Part shown: piece by piece, positions 1-12,135 of the stretch
Layout of the letters: each line of letters opens with the position of its first letter
How positions within the stretch are numbered: position 1 is the first letter of the stretch
Assembly (NCBI RefSeq): GCF_964656455.1
Contig: NC_135725.1
Coordinates: 45,978,486 to 46,042,485, forward strand
Direction: 5' to 3'
From: Halichoerus grypus
Taxonomy: Eukaryota; Chordata; Mammalia; Carnivora; Phocidae
DNA length: 64,000 nt
Notes under the pieces: model-generated
Told to the model about the DNA's origin: nothing
What the model saw: only the letters and a program-made list of their open reading frames with translations
The model's database searches: none
Program-made: the position numbers and the translations under genes

Positions 1-245
1 AAAATAATTAGATGCCTTTATAAAAAGAGATATCAGAGAGCTCACTTTCCCTCTCTTTCTGCCACATGAGGACACAGCAAGAAAGTTGTAGTCTGTGAGC
101 CAGGAAAAAGTCCTCTCCAGACAGTCAATTGGCTAGAATCTTGCTCTTGGACTTCTACCCTCCAGAACTTTGAGAAAATAAATTTCTGTTGTCACAGCCC
201 CCAAGTCTGTGGTCTTTTGTTACAGCAGCTCGAACTGACTAATAC
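1..245 (+). mobile_element. MaLR (MLT1-type) LTR, 3' part
   Basis: Contains the hallmark order CACATGAGGACACAGCAAGA, CTTGGACTTCTACCCTCCAG, GAGAAAATAAATTTCTGTTG and GCTCGAACTGACTAATACAC. It is cut by the window edge on the left. An ancient solo LTR relic with no coding capacity. Confidence 0.8.
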
Positions 246-312
246 ACAGAGCCTGGGTAAAACATCAAATGCAGTACCAAGTATGGAGCTGACATTGAAT
301 AAATGGTGACTA

Positions 313-426
313 CAGGCAGTTCTCACTTTGCACGGGAACCTGTTAGTGGAAGCTCATGCACACTGGCACTGTGTCTTCGCTCTGCATGGCAGCCGCCCCC
401 AAAATGTGAAAAGTAAGGACTGCCTG
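313..426. mobile_element. Small inverted-repeat element (MITE-like)
   Basis: The ends are imperfect inverted repeats: CAGGCAGTTCTCACTTTGCAC at 313-333 and, read on the opposite strand, CAGGCAGTCCTTACTTTTCAC at 426-406. The total length of 114 bp and the TIR layout suggest a non-autonomous DNA transposon relic. The family is not recognised. Confidence 0.5.
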
Positions 427-1009
427 GATACTTATATTTATTATGATAATCATTTATTGCACTTACATTTCTGTGTATTTTAGATATATTTATAAAAACA
501 TACACATTGTTAATAATAGAACCGTTATACACAATAATAATGATGCCAATAAATCATCAAAGAGACATTGATTATAGTCATCAGTCCATTCAAATGAAAC
601 CGCTTTTGGCTTTGATATAAGTGGATGCCATGATCCCTAACCACTGTGGATATTCAAGGTGAGGAGCTAAAGGATTAAAAATTCATCCCTTTGCTGAAGT
701 GATGATCTTAGTATTTTATACCTCTTGCCATGAAGAGAATGGAGTATTATAGAGAAGAAAACTGATTGTCACCTTGACATTGAGTGATGACTTACAAAGA
801 AGACAGAAGTTCTGAATGGGGTGTAATCCCTGTACACAGCTGGCAACCTAAGCTAAACCAGAGATTCGTTTGCCCTGATGGTACCATTGCTTATGGAGAG
901 AAAGAAGAGCAGTTCCAACATCCATAACTTAATATTTAGGGGAATTAAATGATTATGTAAATTGTCACCAACACAGACAGTTTCTAAAGGTGCACAGTGT
1001 CATCAAATT
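427..1009. other. No gene seen
   Basis: AT-rich intronic sequence. I recognise neither a coding frame nor a repeat. Confidence 0.5.
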
Positions 1010-1185
1010 GAGCTGGATATGAACCCCAGCTTTGCAACCTACTCCCTGTGAGTCAATTTCTTTAACCACTTGAGCATTATCTTCTTGGTCTGTGAAATGG
1101 GTGTAACAACATGTACTTTGCAGGGCTGTAAGGACTGGAGGATGTGGCGGAAAAGGGCTGAGATAATGTTGGCATATTGTAGGGA
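1010..1185 (+). repeat. MIR SINE relic
   Basis: Follows the MIR order: GAACCCCAGCTTTGCAACCT, then CAATTTCTTTAACCACTTGA, CTGTGAAATGGGTGTAACAA and GGGCTGTAAGGACTGGAGGA. Diverged, as expected for this old mammalian family. Confidence 0.7.
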
Positions 1186-2423
1186 CTCTAAAGCAATACC
1201 TCTTGCCATGTTTTTTTGGATCTCCAATACAAAACCTTAAAGAGTTGCTTGCAGGGTTAAGAAAAATCATGAAGACTTGGATGTATCTAAAAAGGGGCAG
1301 GTGCAGAGACACCTGTCTAGTTACACTAAGCCCAGGGCCTGATCCCCAGTGGGTACCTAGTTATGTCTGCCACCCAAACAAACATTCCAGGTAGTTTAGC
1401 TCCACTGGCTGGCATGGAAGAGGCAGAGGTTGGGGGGATAATCTCCACATAGTTCAATTGGCTTCCAGAAAAAAACCAACAGCAAAAAAACCCTGATTAG
1501 TGGCTTGGACTGACAGGGCACTGCAAGACCAGCACTTGTGGAAATACTAGAAACACTGGCTGTGTAATGGCATGAGCACATCCATTCATATGAGTTCTTC
1601 AAGACTGGTGGTCTGTCAAGTGTTCCAGCAATGTCGAGTCCGCCTCAGGATGAGATCCTAATATCACACCTGAGAACTACCTCTCCTCCACGGCCGTGCC
1701 GGTTCTTTCTCTGCAGGTACCCTGCCTGCAAATGCCAACTGCATTCCACATGCAGAACCCAGGGCTGACCGTGAAATGGAGGGCCTGGCTGCTAGGATCA
1801 CTCTCTATTACAGGCCCAGCTGCCTTCCCCTCTGCCTGTCAGGCTGGAGAAAAGGCTGAGAGCTGAAAATGTGAAAATAAGATAGCCCCAACTATTTAAA
1901 AAAATGCTGATTTTTTTTTTTTTTTACATTAGCCATTCTGTGAGTACAACCTAGGAATTAGCCCATAACTTTTTTTTTTTTTAATTGAAGAAATGGGCAA
2001 AAGCCAGAGGCAAGTATCCTTCACACCACGTCAGGCCCAACTGCTTACAAGGGAAGAAAATGGTGACCATAAAACCACATAAGGATAGAACATTTCAGAA
2101 GTCTTCACATGTGACTGGTGAATAAAAATATAAAAACAAAAAAGGCTAATATGGGTCCAAGCTAACGCTTGGTATCTAAGCTGCTCTATGGATGGGACCC
2201 TGGTCCAAGTTTCCAGGCCTGATGGCCTTTGGTTCTTGAGTCTCAGCAATGAGGAAAACAGGGCACTGTACCTCCAGGGGGCTCTGGATTTAGAATTTTC
2301 TTGGATCAGTTCTCAGTACCTTTAGGTGTGAATACTCTTTTGCATCATGTTTCAACATAGCTGGCCTAAGGGTATCAGGATCAAAGCTCTTGATTTCCTT
2401 CAGCCCAAGAACACCTCACCAGC
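1186..2423. other. No gene seen
   Basis: Intronic sequence with two T-runs near 1,914 and 1,970. No recognisable repeat or exon. Confidence 0.5.
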
Positions 2424-2441
2424 AGAACAATCTGTTTCTTT

Positions 2442-2677
2442 TTTTTTTTAATTAGGTTTTCTTTTTTTTTTTTTTTAAGATTTTATTTATTTATTTGACA
2501 GAGAGATAGAGAGCACAAGTAGGCAGAGCAGGCAGAGGGAGGGGAGAAGCAGGCTTTCCCGCTGAGCAGGGAGCCCGACGCGGGGCTCGATCCCAGGACT
2601 CTGGGATCATGACCTGAGCCGAAGGCAGCCACTTAACCAACTGAGCCACTGAGCCACTGAGCCACTCGGGCGCCCCC
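2442..2677 (-). mobile_element. Can-SINE, minus, with triplicated A-box start
   Basis: A full-length tRNA-Lys-derived Can-SINE: in sense, a tRNA-like head, B-box-like GATCGAGCCCC, a (CT)-rich body, AATAAA and an A-tail. The perfect 18-bp target-site duplication AGAACAATCTGTTTCTTT lies at 2,424-2,441 and 2,678-2,695. Near its 5' end the octamer GAGCCACT (plus strand) occurs three times in tandem at 2,643-2,666, which repeats the start of the pol III A-box (TGGCTCAG). Confidence 0.95.
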
Positions 2678-2779
2678 AGAACAATCTGTTTCTTTCTGTT
2701 ACATTGTTCTCTTTAGCCAGGCCTTGTTTCCCAGGATGATCTATGAAGGGATTTTGTAGAGAATGCTGCTTACCACACA

Positions 2780-2865
2780 CAGCATGGAGTCTAGCACAGT
2801 ACTCAGCCCCTAGCTTGGTGCCCAGATTTGAACAGGTGTTCAGGAAATGTTGAATGAATGGAAAA
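2780..2865 (+). repeat. L2/MIR-type 3' tail
   Basis: GTCTAGCACAGTACTCAGCC is followed by CAGGAAATGTTGAATGAATG, the usual ending of L2-derived repeats. Confidence 0.5.
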
Positions 2866-3054
2866 CATGAAAAGAGGAAATATGCCCATTGTTTTATTTC
2901 TGGAGTGATCCTAGTATCCCACCCAAGTTTTCCTGATATAAAATCTCTGACTTGTGGTTTGCAGCAGTTCTCCAATGCCCAATGGGCCTCTGCTTTCTTC
3001 ATTGCTGAGAGTTAGCGGCTGTGGTCTCTGCTGGGAACCTCTGACTTACACTGG

Positions 3055-3310
3055 TGAGTCAACATACATTTATTGGACCAAGTCCTGGTGAAGAAGACAG
3101 ACAGCCCCTGCCTTTATGAAGTTTACATTCTAATGAGAAAGACAGAAAACAGACAAATACTTCATTTCATGTGGTAAGTCCATGACGAAACACAAAAAAA
3201 CAAAGGAATGCAGAAGAAAGGCATGAGGTGAGGTTGTTTGAATTAGGATGACGCAGGCAAGGCTCTCTGAGGAAGCGACATTTGAGCAATGATGGACAAA
3301 AATGGACAGA
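3055..3310 (-). repeat. Old L2-type relic, minus
   Basis: ACATTTATTGGACC, CTGCCTTTATGAAGTTTACA and CTCTGAGGAAGCGACATTTG follow the order of a widespread ancient mammalian LINE tail on the opposite strand. The family name is given with reserve. Confidence 0.45.
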
Positions 3311-3479
3311 GCAGTTTGAGCCAGGCAAACACATCTTTAGAAATAAAATACTTGACAACAGTAACACAGAAAGTGGGAGGGGATTAAATGGAACTAACAT
3401 ATCCTAAGATTCTTAATACACGTTGTCCAGAAAGTGGTAAAAGTACTTATTTATATTGGGCTTCAGTAAGTTAAGCCTG

Positions 3480-4189
3480 TGTGATGTAATTACAGTTTTA
3501 ATAAAATAATAAAACAGAGGAAGTTAACAAAATGTAATAATAATAATCTAGAAAGCAGCAAAATAACAAGAGAAAAAGAGAACTGAGAATGTTGGTAAGA
3601 CATAAAGAAAATAAATAAGATGATGGATTTAAGCCCAAATATATCCGTAATTACAGCAAGTATGAATTGACTAAACACTCTAATTAGGAGACAAAGATTG
3701 TAAACAAATGATTGCAAATAAAATCGCAAGGCATGTAGCTTACAAGAGACACACTTTGAATATATGGGTATGGAAAGATTGGAAGTAAAGAGTAAAAAAT
3801 TCCAGACAGAAATTAACCAAAAAAGGCTCATATGGCTATATTAAAATGAGACAAAACAGGCTTTAAAGCCAGAAGAGTTACAAGAAATCAAGAGGGCCAT
3901 TTCAGAAGAATAAACAGGTTACCTCAATGTAATTATATAAGAATGTGCAATTTATGTGTCTAATAACATAGCTTCAAAATATACAAAGCAAAATTAATAG
4001 AAAAATAGACAAATCTACAAACATAGTGAGAAATCTCAATGTACTTCTCCCTGAAACTGATAGAAAGAGCAGACCAAAAAAAAAAAAATCGATATTGAAC
4101 TAACTGAACATTTGAAGATTGTGATAAACAAGGATGCTGACTACCTCTTCCTCTATACAGCACTGAACCCAAAGTCCTAGCCAGACTCA
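3480..4189 (+). mobile_element. Old L1, ORF2 endonuclease-to-RT part (degenerate)
   Basis: This is decayed plus-strand L1 ORF2. The stretch around 3,740 (ACAAGAGACACACTTTGAAT) and 3,850-3,960 resembles the endonuclease region, and 4,160-4,185 (GTCCTAGCCAG) matches the segment before the reverse-transcriptase active site. It is riddled with stops. The next part of ORF2 resumes at 5,478 after a foreign segment. Confidence 0.7.
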
Positions 4190-5477
4190 CCCAAGGTCAT
4201 TTGCAAGGACAAGGGTAAGAGGACAAATGGAGGCCACATTCTATCCTCCAACCTTGAGAAGTTTACCTTTATGAGGACAAAATAAAAAAGTAGAAAACTA
4301 ATATTTTTATAAGACTTAAAATTGACAAAGTATCAAAGATGATTAAATTTAATTATTATGGTACATATCTGATTGTCTTGTTGATGGACTGGCCATGTTT
4401 GCATAAGTCATACAAGGAATGCATGAATAATTCATCAATTATTACATATTTATTCCATAAGATTATTTTTATAACTTTATGTTGGAAATTTCTCATGTTG
4501 TTATGGGTTAAGATTTTCATAGAATAGGTAACATTGAAAGTAATGATTTAAAGGATTAAAAAATATGATTGCATTCAAAGTATATAAATTTTAATATGTT
4601 TTTATAATAAAGAAAATGTAAAATATCAAAAGTTTTTTAATTTCAAAAATGCCACTTTTCTCCTAAAATCCTCAAAATTATATATTAAAACTAAAGGCAG
4701 GATGCAAACAAATTAGTGAGTCTCAAAATTTTTAAATCAAATTTAAAGAAACTTGATATTTTATGTTTTTGAAAATTTAATAAATTTGATTAAATATTGT
4801 TATAAATTTAAAACATTTTCAATTCTAGCATTCAATGTTCTTCTATATGCCAATGAAAAGAATCAGTATGAAGCATCACATACATTAGATCTAGAGTTAA
4901 ATACAGATTTCAGAGTAACATAAGTTGTTTTCTTCTGGAAAAATGCTCCTCAACTGGGATGTACAACGACTGCAAAAATGTTGATTTATGCAAACCTGTC
5001 AATCCCCGGGACCACAAATAAGAGCATAAAGAGAACACAGAAGCCAAAACTAGTGGGAAACAATGCTTCATTATTCAAGGAATTTATGCATTCACGCCAG
5101 CTAGGAGGAGAGATGTGTCAGGTTAATTAATCCGCCTTTTACATTAAGTGCTTCTGCCACTCCAACCTCCCCTCACTGCAAAGCAAAGCAGTGTTTGTCC
5201 CTACTATCAACACAAGACAACTCACAAATCATCGTGGAATCTGGACACCATCACCTTTGTTTCAAAGACAATGCAAGAGATGCGGAGACCCACTTTTGGG
5301 GGGCGTTGGATGGTGTTAGGGTTAAAGTGGATATTTAGGGTAACATCCCATGTGAAAGAGGAGCCCATGTCTTTTTAAAATAAATGTATTATGTTCAATG
5401 TGTATTTGTGATATGCTGGTCTAAAAGTGGTATTGGTCCTAACAGTGCAATAAACCAAAAAAAAAAAAAAAAAAAAG
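4190..5477 (+). mobile_element. Unrecognised A-tailed insertion splitting the old L1
   Basis: L1 ORF2 similarity stops near 4,189 and resumes at 5,478 at about the next part of the ORF. The ~1.29 kb between is AT-rich, matches no family I recognise, and ends in 21 A residues (5,457-5,477) preceded by AATAAA at 5,449-5,454. This looks like a retroposed RNA inserted into L1, though the left boundary is approximate and I could not find a clear target-site duplication. ORFs inside are 76 codons or shorter and unrecognised. Confidence 0.45.
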
Positions 5478-7485
5478 TATAAAGATTAGAAAGGAAGAAA
5501 TAAAGTGTTAGCATTATTTACAGACAACATGATTGTATACACAGAAAAAAAATCAAATTATTTTCACATAAACTATTTGAATTTTGAATAACTGAATTTA
5601 GCAGACTAATTAGATTTCCATATACAAGCAAAACACAGAAAATAAAAAATGTAAAAAATTAACCATTTAAAATAGCATAAACCTATGAAGATCATACATC
5701 TAGGAATAAATCCAATGAAATAAATATATGCAAAGCCTCTACAAAAAAAGCCCCCAACATTACTTAGAGAAATTTAAAAAGTCTAAATCAATGTAAACTT
5801 ACAATATGATTATGGGTAAAAGATTCCATTTTGCAAATAAGTCATTTCTATTCAGGTTAAGTTACAGATTGAATACAATTCTAGTCAAAATTCATTCAGG
5901 TGGTTTAGAAATTGATAGGCCAATTTAAAATTTACATAGAAATTAAAAAAAAAAGGCAAGAATAGCCATGAAAGTTCTGAAGAAGAACAAACTTCAAGAA
6001 TGTACACCATTAGATGTCTCAATCCTTATTACAATCAAAATTACATGGTATCCACACAAGGATATACAAATAGAGAAACCATAAACAGACTCATACTTAT
6101 ACCATCACTTGATTTATGACAGGTAAAACTGCAGTGCAGTGAGGAAATAATAATCTTTTTAAGAAATGGTGCAGGTCAATTGTATATCCATATGAGGGGG
6201 AAAAAAAAAAGACCTTGTTCTGTATCTTACATCATGAACAAATTTCAATTGCAGGTGGATTATAGACCTAAATGCGAAAGGTTGGGGGAAAAAAAAGCTT
6301 CTAGAATATAACACAAGAGAATATCTCTATCACACTGGAATAGGTAAAAGCTTCCTAAACAAGAACACGATAAGCACTAACTATAAAGAAAAAGTCTGAT
6401 AAATTGGACTACAACAAAATTAAGAACTTTTATTATCAAAGACACCATTAAGAGAATGAAAAGGTGAGCTAGAGCAGGAGAAGATACATGCAATGTTTAT
6501 GTCCAACAAAGACTCAGATACAGAATATAGGAAGAGCTCCTACAAATCAGTAAGAAAAAAATAGATGACCCAGTAAAAGCATGTAAAATACTTGAACAGA
6601 CTCCTTATAAAATATATCCAAAGAACCAAGCATTAGAAAATGTGCTCATCATGGAAACACAACTTAAAATTATAATGAGATACCATGACACACCTATCAG
6701 AATGTTTAAAATGAAAAAATACAGACAATGCCAAGTGTTGACAAGGATATGGAGCAACACGAACTAGTGGGAGGTAAATTGGTGTAACCACTTTGAAAAC
6801 TGTTAGACAGGATTTATTGAAGTTGGACATGTGCATATTCTAAGATCCCACAATTCCTTTCTTGACCTATACCCAATGGGAATGCATAAAGATTGTTCGT
6901 AGCAACATTTTTGTAATAGCCAAAAGCTGGAAACAATTGTATATCAATGGCAGAATGAACGAATAAATTGTGGTATTACCCTACAGTGAATTAGCTCAGG
7001 ACAATGAACATAAATGAACTATGGCTACATGCAACAACATATTTACATTGCACTAACAACATTGAACAAAAGAAGCCAAACTCAAAAATGTACATACTAT
7101 ATAAGTCCATATATTCAAAATTCAAAACAGGTGATAGTAGTCATTCTTTAGGGAAATATTGGGGAGAGGACCTGGAAAAGAACTATACAGGGGCTCTGAG
7201 TGGTTTGGAACATTCTTTTTCCTGATCTAGGTGGGGTTTACATGAGCATGTTTAATTTGTGGAAAGTCAGGAAGCTGTAACTAAACATATTGAATTGTTT
7301 AGGAATAAAATTACATAGTTCAATGCGAAGCTGGAGGAATAGAAAGGCAGTGTGGGGGGATAAATAAAACATGAGTAGCCAAATGCTTATGATTGTTATA
7401 GTTGGGTGCTGGGTACATTGGGGGTTCATTGTATTATTCTTTGTACTTAGGTACATTTGAAATTTTCCACAGTAAAAATAAATTA
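5478..7485 (+). mobile_element. Old L1, RT to 3' end (degenerate)
   Basis: This continues the L1 begun at 3.48 kb. GCATTATTTACAGACAACAT near 5,511 corresponds to the FADDM active-site region. Typical L1 3' ORF2 sequence runs through 6,620-7,000, and the element ends with a 3'UTR and CAGTAAAAATAAA at about 7,471. Multiple stops and indels mark it as old. Confidence 0.75.
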
Positions 7486-7490
7486 TTTGC

Positions 7491-8727
7491 AGAGACCTAC
7501 AACAGCCTCATGATGGTTTACTGTCCTCTATGACTGAATCCCAGTTTTACTGGCTTTATTTGAAGGTTAATAAGCACTGTTAAAGCTGACTGTCATTTGA
7601 GGACAATCATTAAGATGATGCTACATTTTGTATGCCTTTCCTGCCATCCCAAGGGCTGCCTGACTCTTCCTAAGAGCTAATAGGTTTGGCTTCTTCTGCC
7701 GCCATCCACTAGCCTTCTTGTCTGAAAACTTTTGTGCCAGTGATGAAATTAGATCCTCTTAGGATCCAAACCCACCCTTATATATCCTGGCTTTCTGAAA
7801 CTGGGGATGCCGCCCTGCCAACTAGGTTTCTGATTTGCCAGCTGACCCTGTGGTTCTCTGGAAAGGGGAGCTAGAGGGAGACCGGAAGTGTGTAGGAGGA
7901 AGAAGGGACTTGCTCCTTCCTTTGTACTTCCCGCGCCTTCCAGTCTGTTTCCTGATTCTTTGAGTTTCACCCCAGGGGTGGCAGTACTTTCCCTTGGCAG
8001 CAGCTAAAGCCAGCATGCTGTTTCTTGTAGAATCGGGCTCATAGCCCTCTGCTCAAAGACCGGGGCATCAGTGAGCAGCCTCCTCCTCCAGGTTTCTAAG
8101 TTTTAAAAACTCTAGCCTCTTCCCTGTTTCTCCATTTCAGCTGCTTCCTGCATTTCTACCTCCCCGGTACCTTACGGTTCTCTTACACTTTAGGTAACTT
8201 TATAGGGAGATAACCATTCTTTAGGTTAAGCTCATCCTGTTCAAGTAACAAGTGAGATTCCTGCCTCCTCACTGGATCCCCACTGATACAACCTTCAAAA
8301 ATTATAATCTGGGCTTGACCTAAAGCTATGGATTATTTTCTCTTACTGAGCACACGTTTGTGTAAAGTATCAAACGCCTCTTCTTCCCACCCCAGGTAAA
8401 CAGACAAGAACAATTTCAACTATTTGAATATTCAGCTATCTCCATTCTTATTTTTTTTTAAAGGACCATTAAACAAGTTTTGGCTTAACAATGCTGTGAT
8501 TAGCATGGTGTCTACTGGAATAATTTTGGACGAATTGTATCTGAGCTATCAGCCACACATCTCTCACGTGTTTACATTATGTCTCTTGGAGGCTCCCATT
8601 ATGAATGAAATTGATATGGCAATACTGCAATTCAGAGGCAAAAGAGCCAAATTCCATCTCAGAAGCAATCACCATCAAGGCACTGATGCCGTAAACATGT
8701 GAGAGCTACAAGGTAGGTGCTTATTTT
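7491..8727. other. No gene seen
   Basis: Repeat-poor intronic sequence. A 92-codon ORF at 8,424-8,702 is unrecognised and begins in a T-run, so it is probably accidental. Confidence 0.5.
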
Positions 8728-8741
8728 AAAGCAGATGAGAG

Positions 8742-8941
8742 AGGGACACCTGGGTGGCTCAGTCTGTTAAGCATCTGCCTTCAGCTCAGGTCATGATCTT
8801 GGGATCCCGGGATCGAGTCCTGCATCAGGCTCCCTGATCAGCGGGGAGCCTGCTTCTCCCTCTCCCTCTGCTGCTCCCCCTTCTTGTGCTCTCTCACTTT
8901 CTGACAAATTAAATAAATAAAATATTTAAAAAAAATAAATA
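8742..8941 (+). mobile_element. Can-SINE, plus
   Basis: The head reads CACCTGGGTGGCTCAG and the tail ends AAATAAATAAAATATT plus an A-run. The target-site duplication AAAGCAGATGAGAG is at 8,728-8,741 and 8,942-8,955, perfect over 14 bp. Confidence 0.93.
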
Positions 8942-8955
8942 AAAGCAGATGAGAG

Positions 8956-9960
8956 GAAAGTTGCATGTTATATGAATGGGTATCACCAAAACCAGAGAAC
9001 AACTGATTGCAAATGTAGTCAAAACAAGCTGTGGGAAGATGGACAGGTATTATCTTAAGGAAAACAAGCCAGTAACACTAATGAATTCACCTGGACTAGA
9101 CTAGCTAAAAATAAAAGACAAGAAACTGGCGGCTCGTCTATTTCCTATTAGCCTTTGTTCTTTGTTGCCCATCTTTTCAGAAGGCGTGAAAGCAGGAAAT
9201 AAAGCCCTCAATAGTATAGAAGTTATAGAGCCTTCTTAAATCAAGAGATTGATATTCCCCTAAGTTAGGAAATTTTCTGTTTTCCATTTTTGTTAGACCG
9301 CCTTGTAGTTGTAGCCAATCAATATTTGTGTGTAAAGCAATCTCCTCTGAGCAAATTTCTGAGACATATCCTGAACACAGCCATCGTTGGTGTTCTATTT
9401 AATAATCTTCAATATTTGTATATAACAAGAGCCATCCCCAAAGAGCATTTTCATTAGCATGACTGCATTGAATTCTAACAATTGTCTTACGGAGTAGAGC
9501 TGGTATTATCATTCTTCTCTCTGTGCTCCATCCCCTATATCCAGTCTAAAAATTTTTTTTAAGTACAGGGAGGTTTGAAACTTTCCTTAATTCAAATGTA
9601 GGACAAGTGGCTAAAGAGGGGCTAGATCCTGCTCTATGATTTGTAGCCTGGTCCTCCTTTTCTAAAAGCACTCTGACCAGTATTAGAACATGTCTCCTTT
9701 CAAGAATAAGGCAAACTAAGAACTGACCTGTGAAAGGAATCAAAGACCTTAACCTCTCACCCCTTTCGACACACGTACCTATCCTTAGGACTATCCCCTA
9801 ACAGGACACTGAGTCAGTTGGTGTCTATGGACTACAAATGTACTCCTAATGGTGAGAAAGCAGCCCTCCCTTTGGAATGGATGACAGCTTCATGGCACCG
9901 TATTGTGGCGTTTGGAGGGAAACTACTGGGACCCTTTATCAACAGATGGCAATCCCAATG
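8956..9960. other. No gene seen
   Basis: Intronic sequence with no young repeats and nothing recognisable. Confidence 0.5.
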
Positions 9961-9974
9961 GGACATGGGAATTT

Positions 9975-10139
9975 TTTTTTTAGTGTTTTTTTTATGTTAT
10001 GTTAATCACCATACATTACATCATTAGTTTTTGATGTAGTGTTCCATGATTCATTGTTTGCGTATAACACCCAGTGCTCCATTCAATACATGCCCTCTTT
10101 AATACCCATCACCAGGCTAACCCATCCCCCCACCCCCAA
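9975..10139 (-). mobile_element. Very short L1 3' end with 14-bp TSD
   Basis: This is only the last ~165 bp of a carnivoran L1 (the same 3' end as at 15.4 kb), minus strand, with its A-tail seen as T-runs at 9,972-9,990. It is flanked by perfect copies of GGACATGGGAATTT at 9,961-9,974 and 10,140-10,153. It is an extreme 5' truncation. Confidence 0.88.
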
Positions 10140-10153
10140 GGACATGGGAATTT

Positions 10154-11964
10154 CTAATTAAAACCAGAGAACTCTTTTGTGTTTCGATGAAAGACTTAAA
10201 CAATTTTAAAATGTCTTTGAATTTTTCATAAGTCTGAGAAAAACCTGTTATTTTGAAAAGTAGGGAAATTCAGTGTTTAACATCTCTTACAAAATCGCAG
10301 TATGTAAAAATTCAAAATTCAAAATCAGTATTGGCCCAAGAAGGCCATTAGAGCTGAGCTGGATAATTATGTCTGAGGTTATGTCACAGGGGTCAATCAG
10401 TTTTTCACTTCTGTTCATGAGAAGCTGATCATACACTGATTTGTAATTCTCCTTATAAATTATACAGAATTTTAATCAGCTGCTTTTTAGGGAAACAGTA
10501 TTTGAAACACAGGTGACACTGATTTTCTACATTTTTTAAACAATGATCACTTACTGTACTATAAGTACAACGTGGAAGAATGAAGCGTTTTCCTTCAGTG
10601 ACATTTCTCGGACTTTGCCATTGTCCCAGAGCAGACGACAGAGGGTGGGTGTCGGTGGGCGCTGGGCAGAGGCCTGTGGCCCAAAGTGGTTGCTGTAAAT
10701 TACAGTCTAATTTCTTGGAAATCTGTGTTATATCCAACAAAGATAGAGAGATTTTGCATTCCACAATCTGTTCTTGTTTGCATAATATAAAAATGTTCTA
10801 AATTACTTACTAGGTAAATTATTTAAGTGCTGCCCCCTTCTAAAATATCTAGCAGTAAAATTATCTCCGATTCTAGGGCTCTGTTTATCCCGAGGCATGC
10901 TACTGCCTTTCCGGATTCAAAAAGCATGGAGATTTAGATGCAGTTCCTGGTGTTCTAGAAACTGCACAGGGCACACAGGCCAACGGCATGAATGGACTGA
11001 TGTTTTAGTGAGGTTGCGGGTGAGGAGGATGCTTCTTATTAACTCACCTCTAAACTGGAGAGTTGTGCTTATTTGATTAGTCAGTGGTTTAAAATGAAAA
11101 ATGGCTTCACCCCATTCAGTACTGGATCCTCTGTCCTGGGTCCTTCACCTTCACCGCCATGCTGCACAGTGTTGCTGGAGGAGAAGATCCACAGTCTATT
11201 TCATTTCAAATGGGCTTGCAGAGCTGCTCTGTGCTGTTTTATTACCCCGTGTCCACTCTCTGGCACATTCTGCAGCCAAACCTCTTCTTTCCCCAAGGAC
11301 AACAAGCCCCTCCCTCAGATTCAGAAGAGGATCTTGTCTATGTCACTGCGAAGGCCAAGACCATGGTCTTCAATTCAAAAGAACACTTCCTTGCTAAGAG
11401 AGTAGATCCTAAGAGTTCTCATCACAAGAATTGTTTTTCTTTGCTTTTTATTGTATCTCCAGGAAATGACGGATGTTAACCTGTTGGAGTCAGTTCACAA
11501 TATATGTAAATCAAACCATCATGCTGTCCACGTAAACTTATACAGGGATGTATGTCAACTATTTCTAAATAAAACTGGAAAACAAATGCCACTTCCTTCA
11601 CTTCCATCTTTTCTCTTTTCTTCCTTTCCACTTTGGGGAGACAGATGTTCTCATTCCTTCCCCAAACCAACTCTCCCCCTTGTGTCCTTGATACCATCTC
11701 CTTCTTCCTCTGACTAGTATTCCTGGTACAGCTGGGTTAGAGTTTTGTTGTCGTCCTGGAGGTTGCCTCAAGCTTCCAGAAACTTCCTTGAGGCTAGTTC
11801 TCCTGCCAGGTGATTCTGTCCTTGGAAAGGTATGGGCTGGTGCCCTCAATTTCCGCTTGAGCCACATTGTCTCTTAGCAAGGATATAAGCATGTTCAGGA
11901 ACCTTCTGGATTATGTCCTTCAAAGCACATGGGTGGTCAAGTCACCCATTGATACCTGGCTAAA
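10154..11964. other. No gene seen
   Basis: Repeat-poor sequence. Overlapping ORFs of 70-110 codons occur near 10,453-11,717 on both strands, but none resembles a known protein and none has splice-site support I could see. Confidence 0.5.
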
Positions 11965-12135
11965 CAAGCAAGTTCTGGAGGTCAGATATCTAAAATGGGT
12001 TTGCAGAACTGCATTCCTTCCGGAGCCTGGAGGGGAGAACTCATTTCCTTACCTTTTCTGGCTTCTAAAGGCTACCCATGTTCATTGGCTCCTGGTTCTA
12101 GGCTCCTCCTACCTCTGCTTCCATCTTTGTAACTC
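11965..12135 (-). repeat. MaLR-like LTR fragment
   Basis: GTTCTGGAGGTCAGATATCT, GCATTCCTTCCGGAGCCTGG and TTACCTTTTCTGGCTTCTAA match the antisense order of MaLR LTRs. No ends visible. Confidence 0.55.

Noticed and set aside
2607..3002. 131-codon minus-strand ORF
   Set aside because: Its C-terminus (SVAQWLSWLSGCLRLRS) is the translated Can-SINE head, and the rest crosses an L2 tail.
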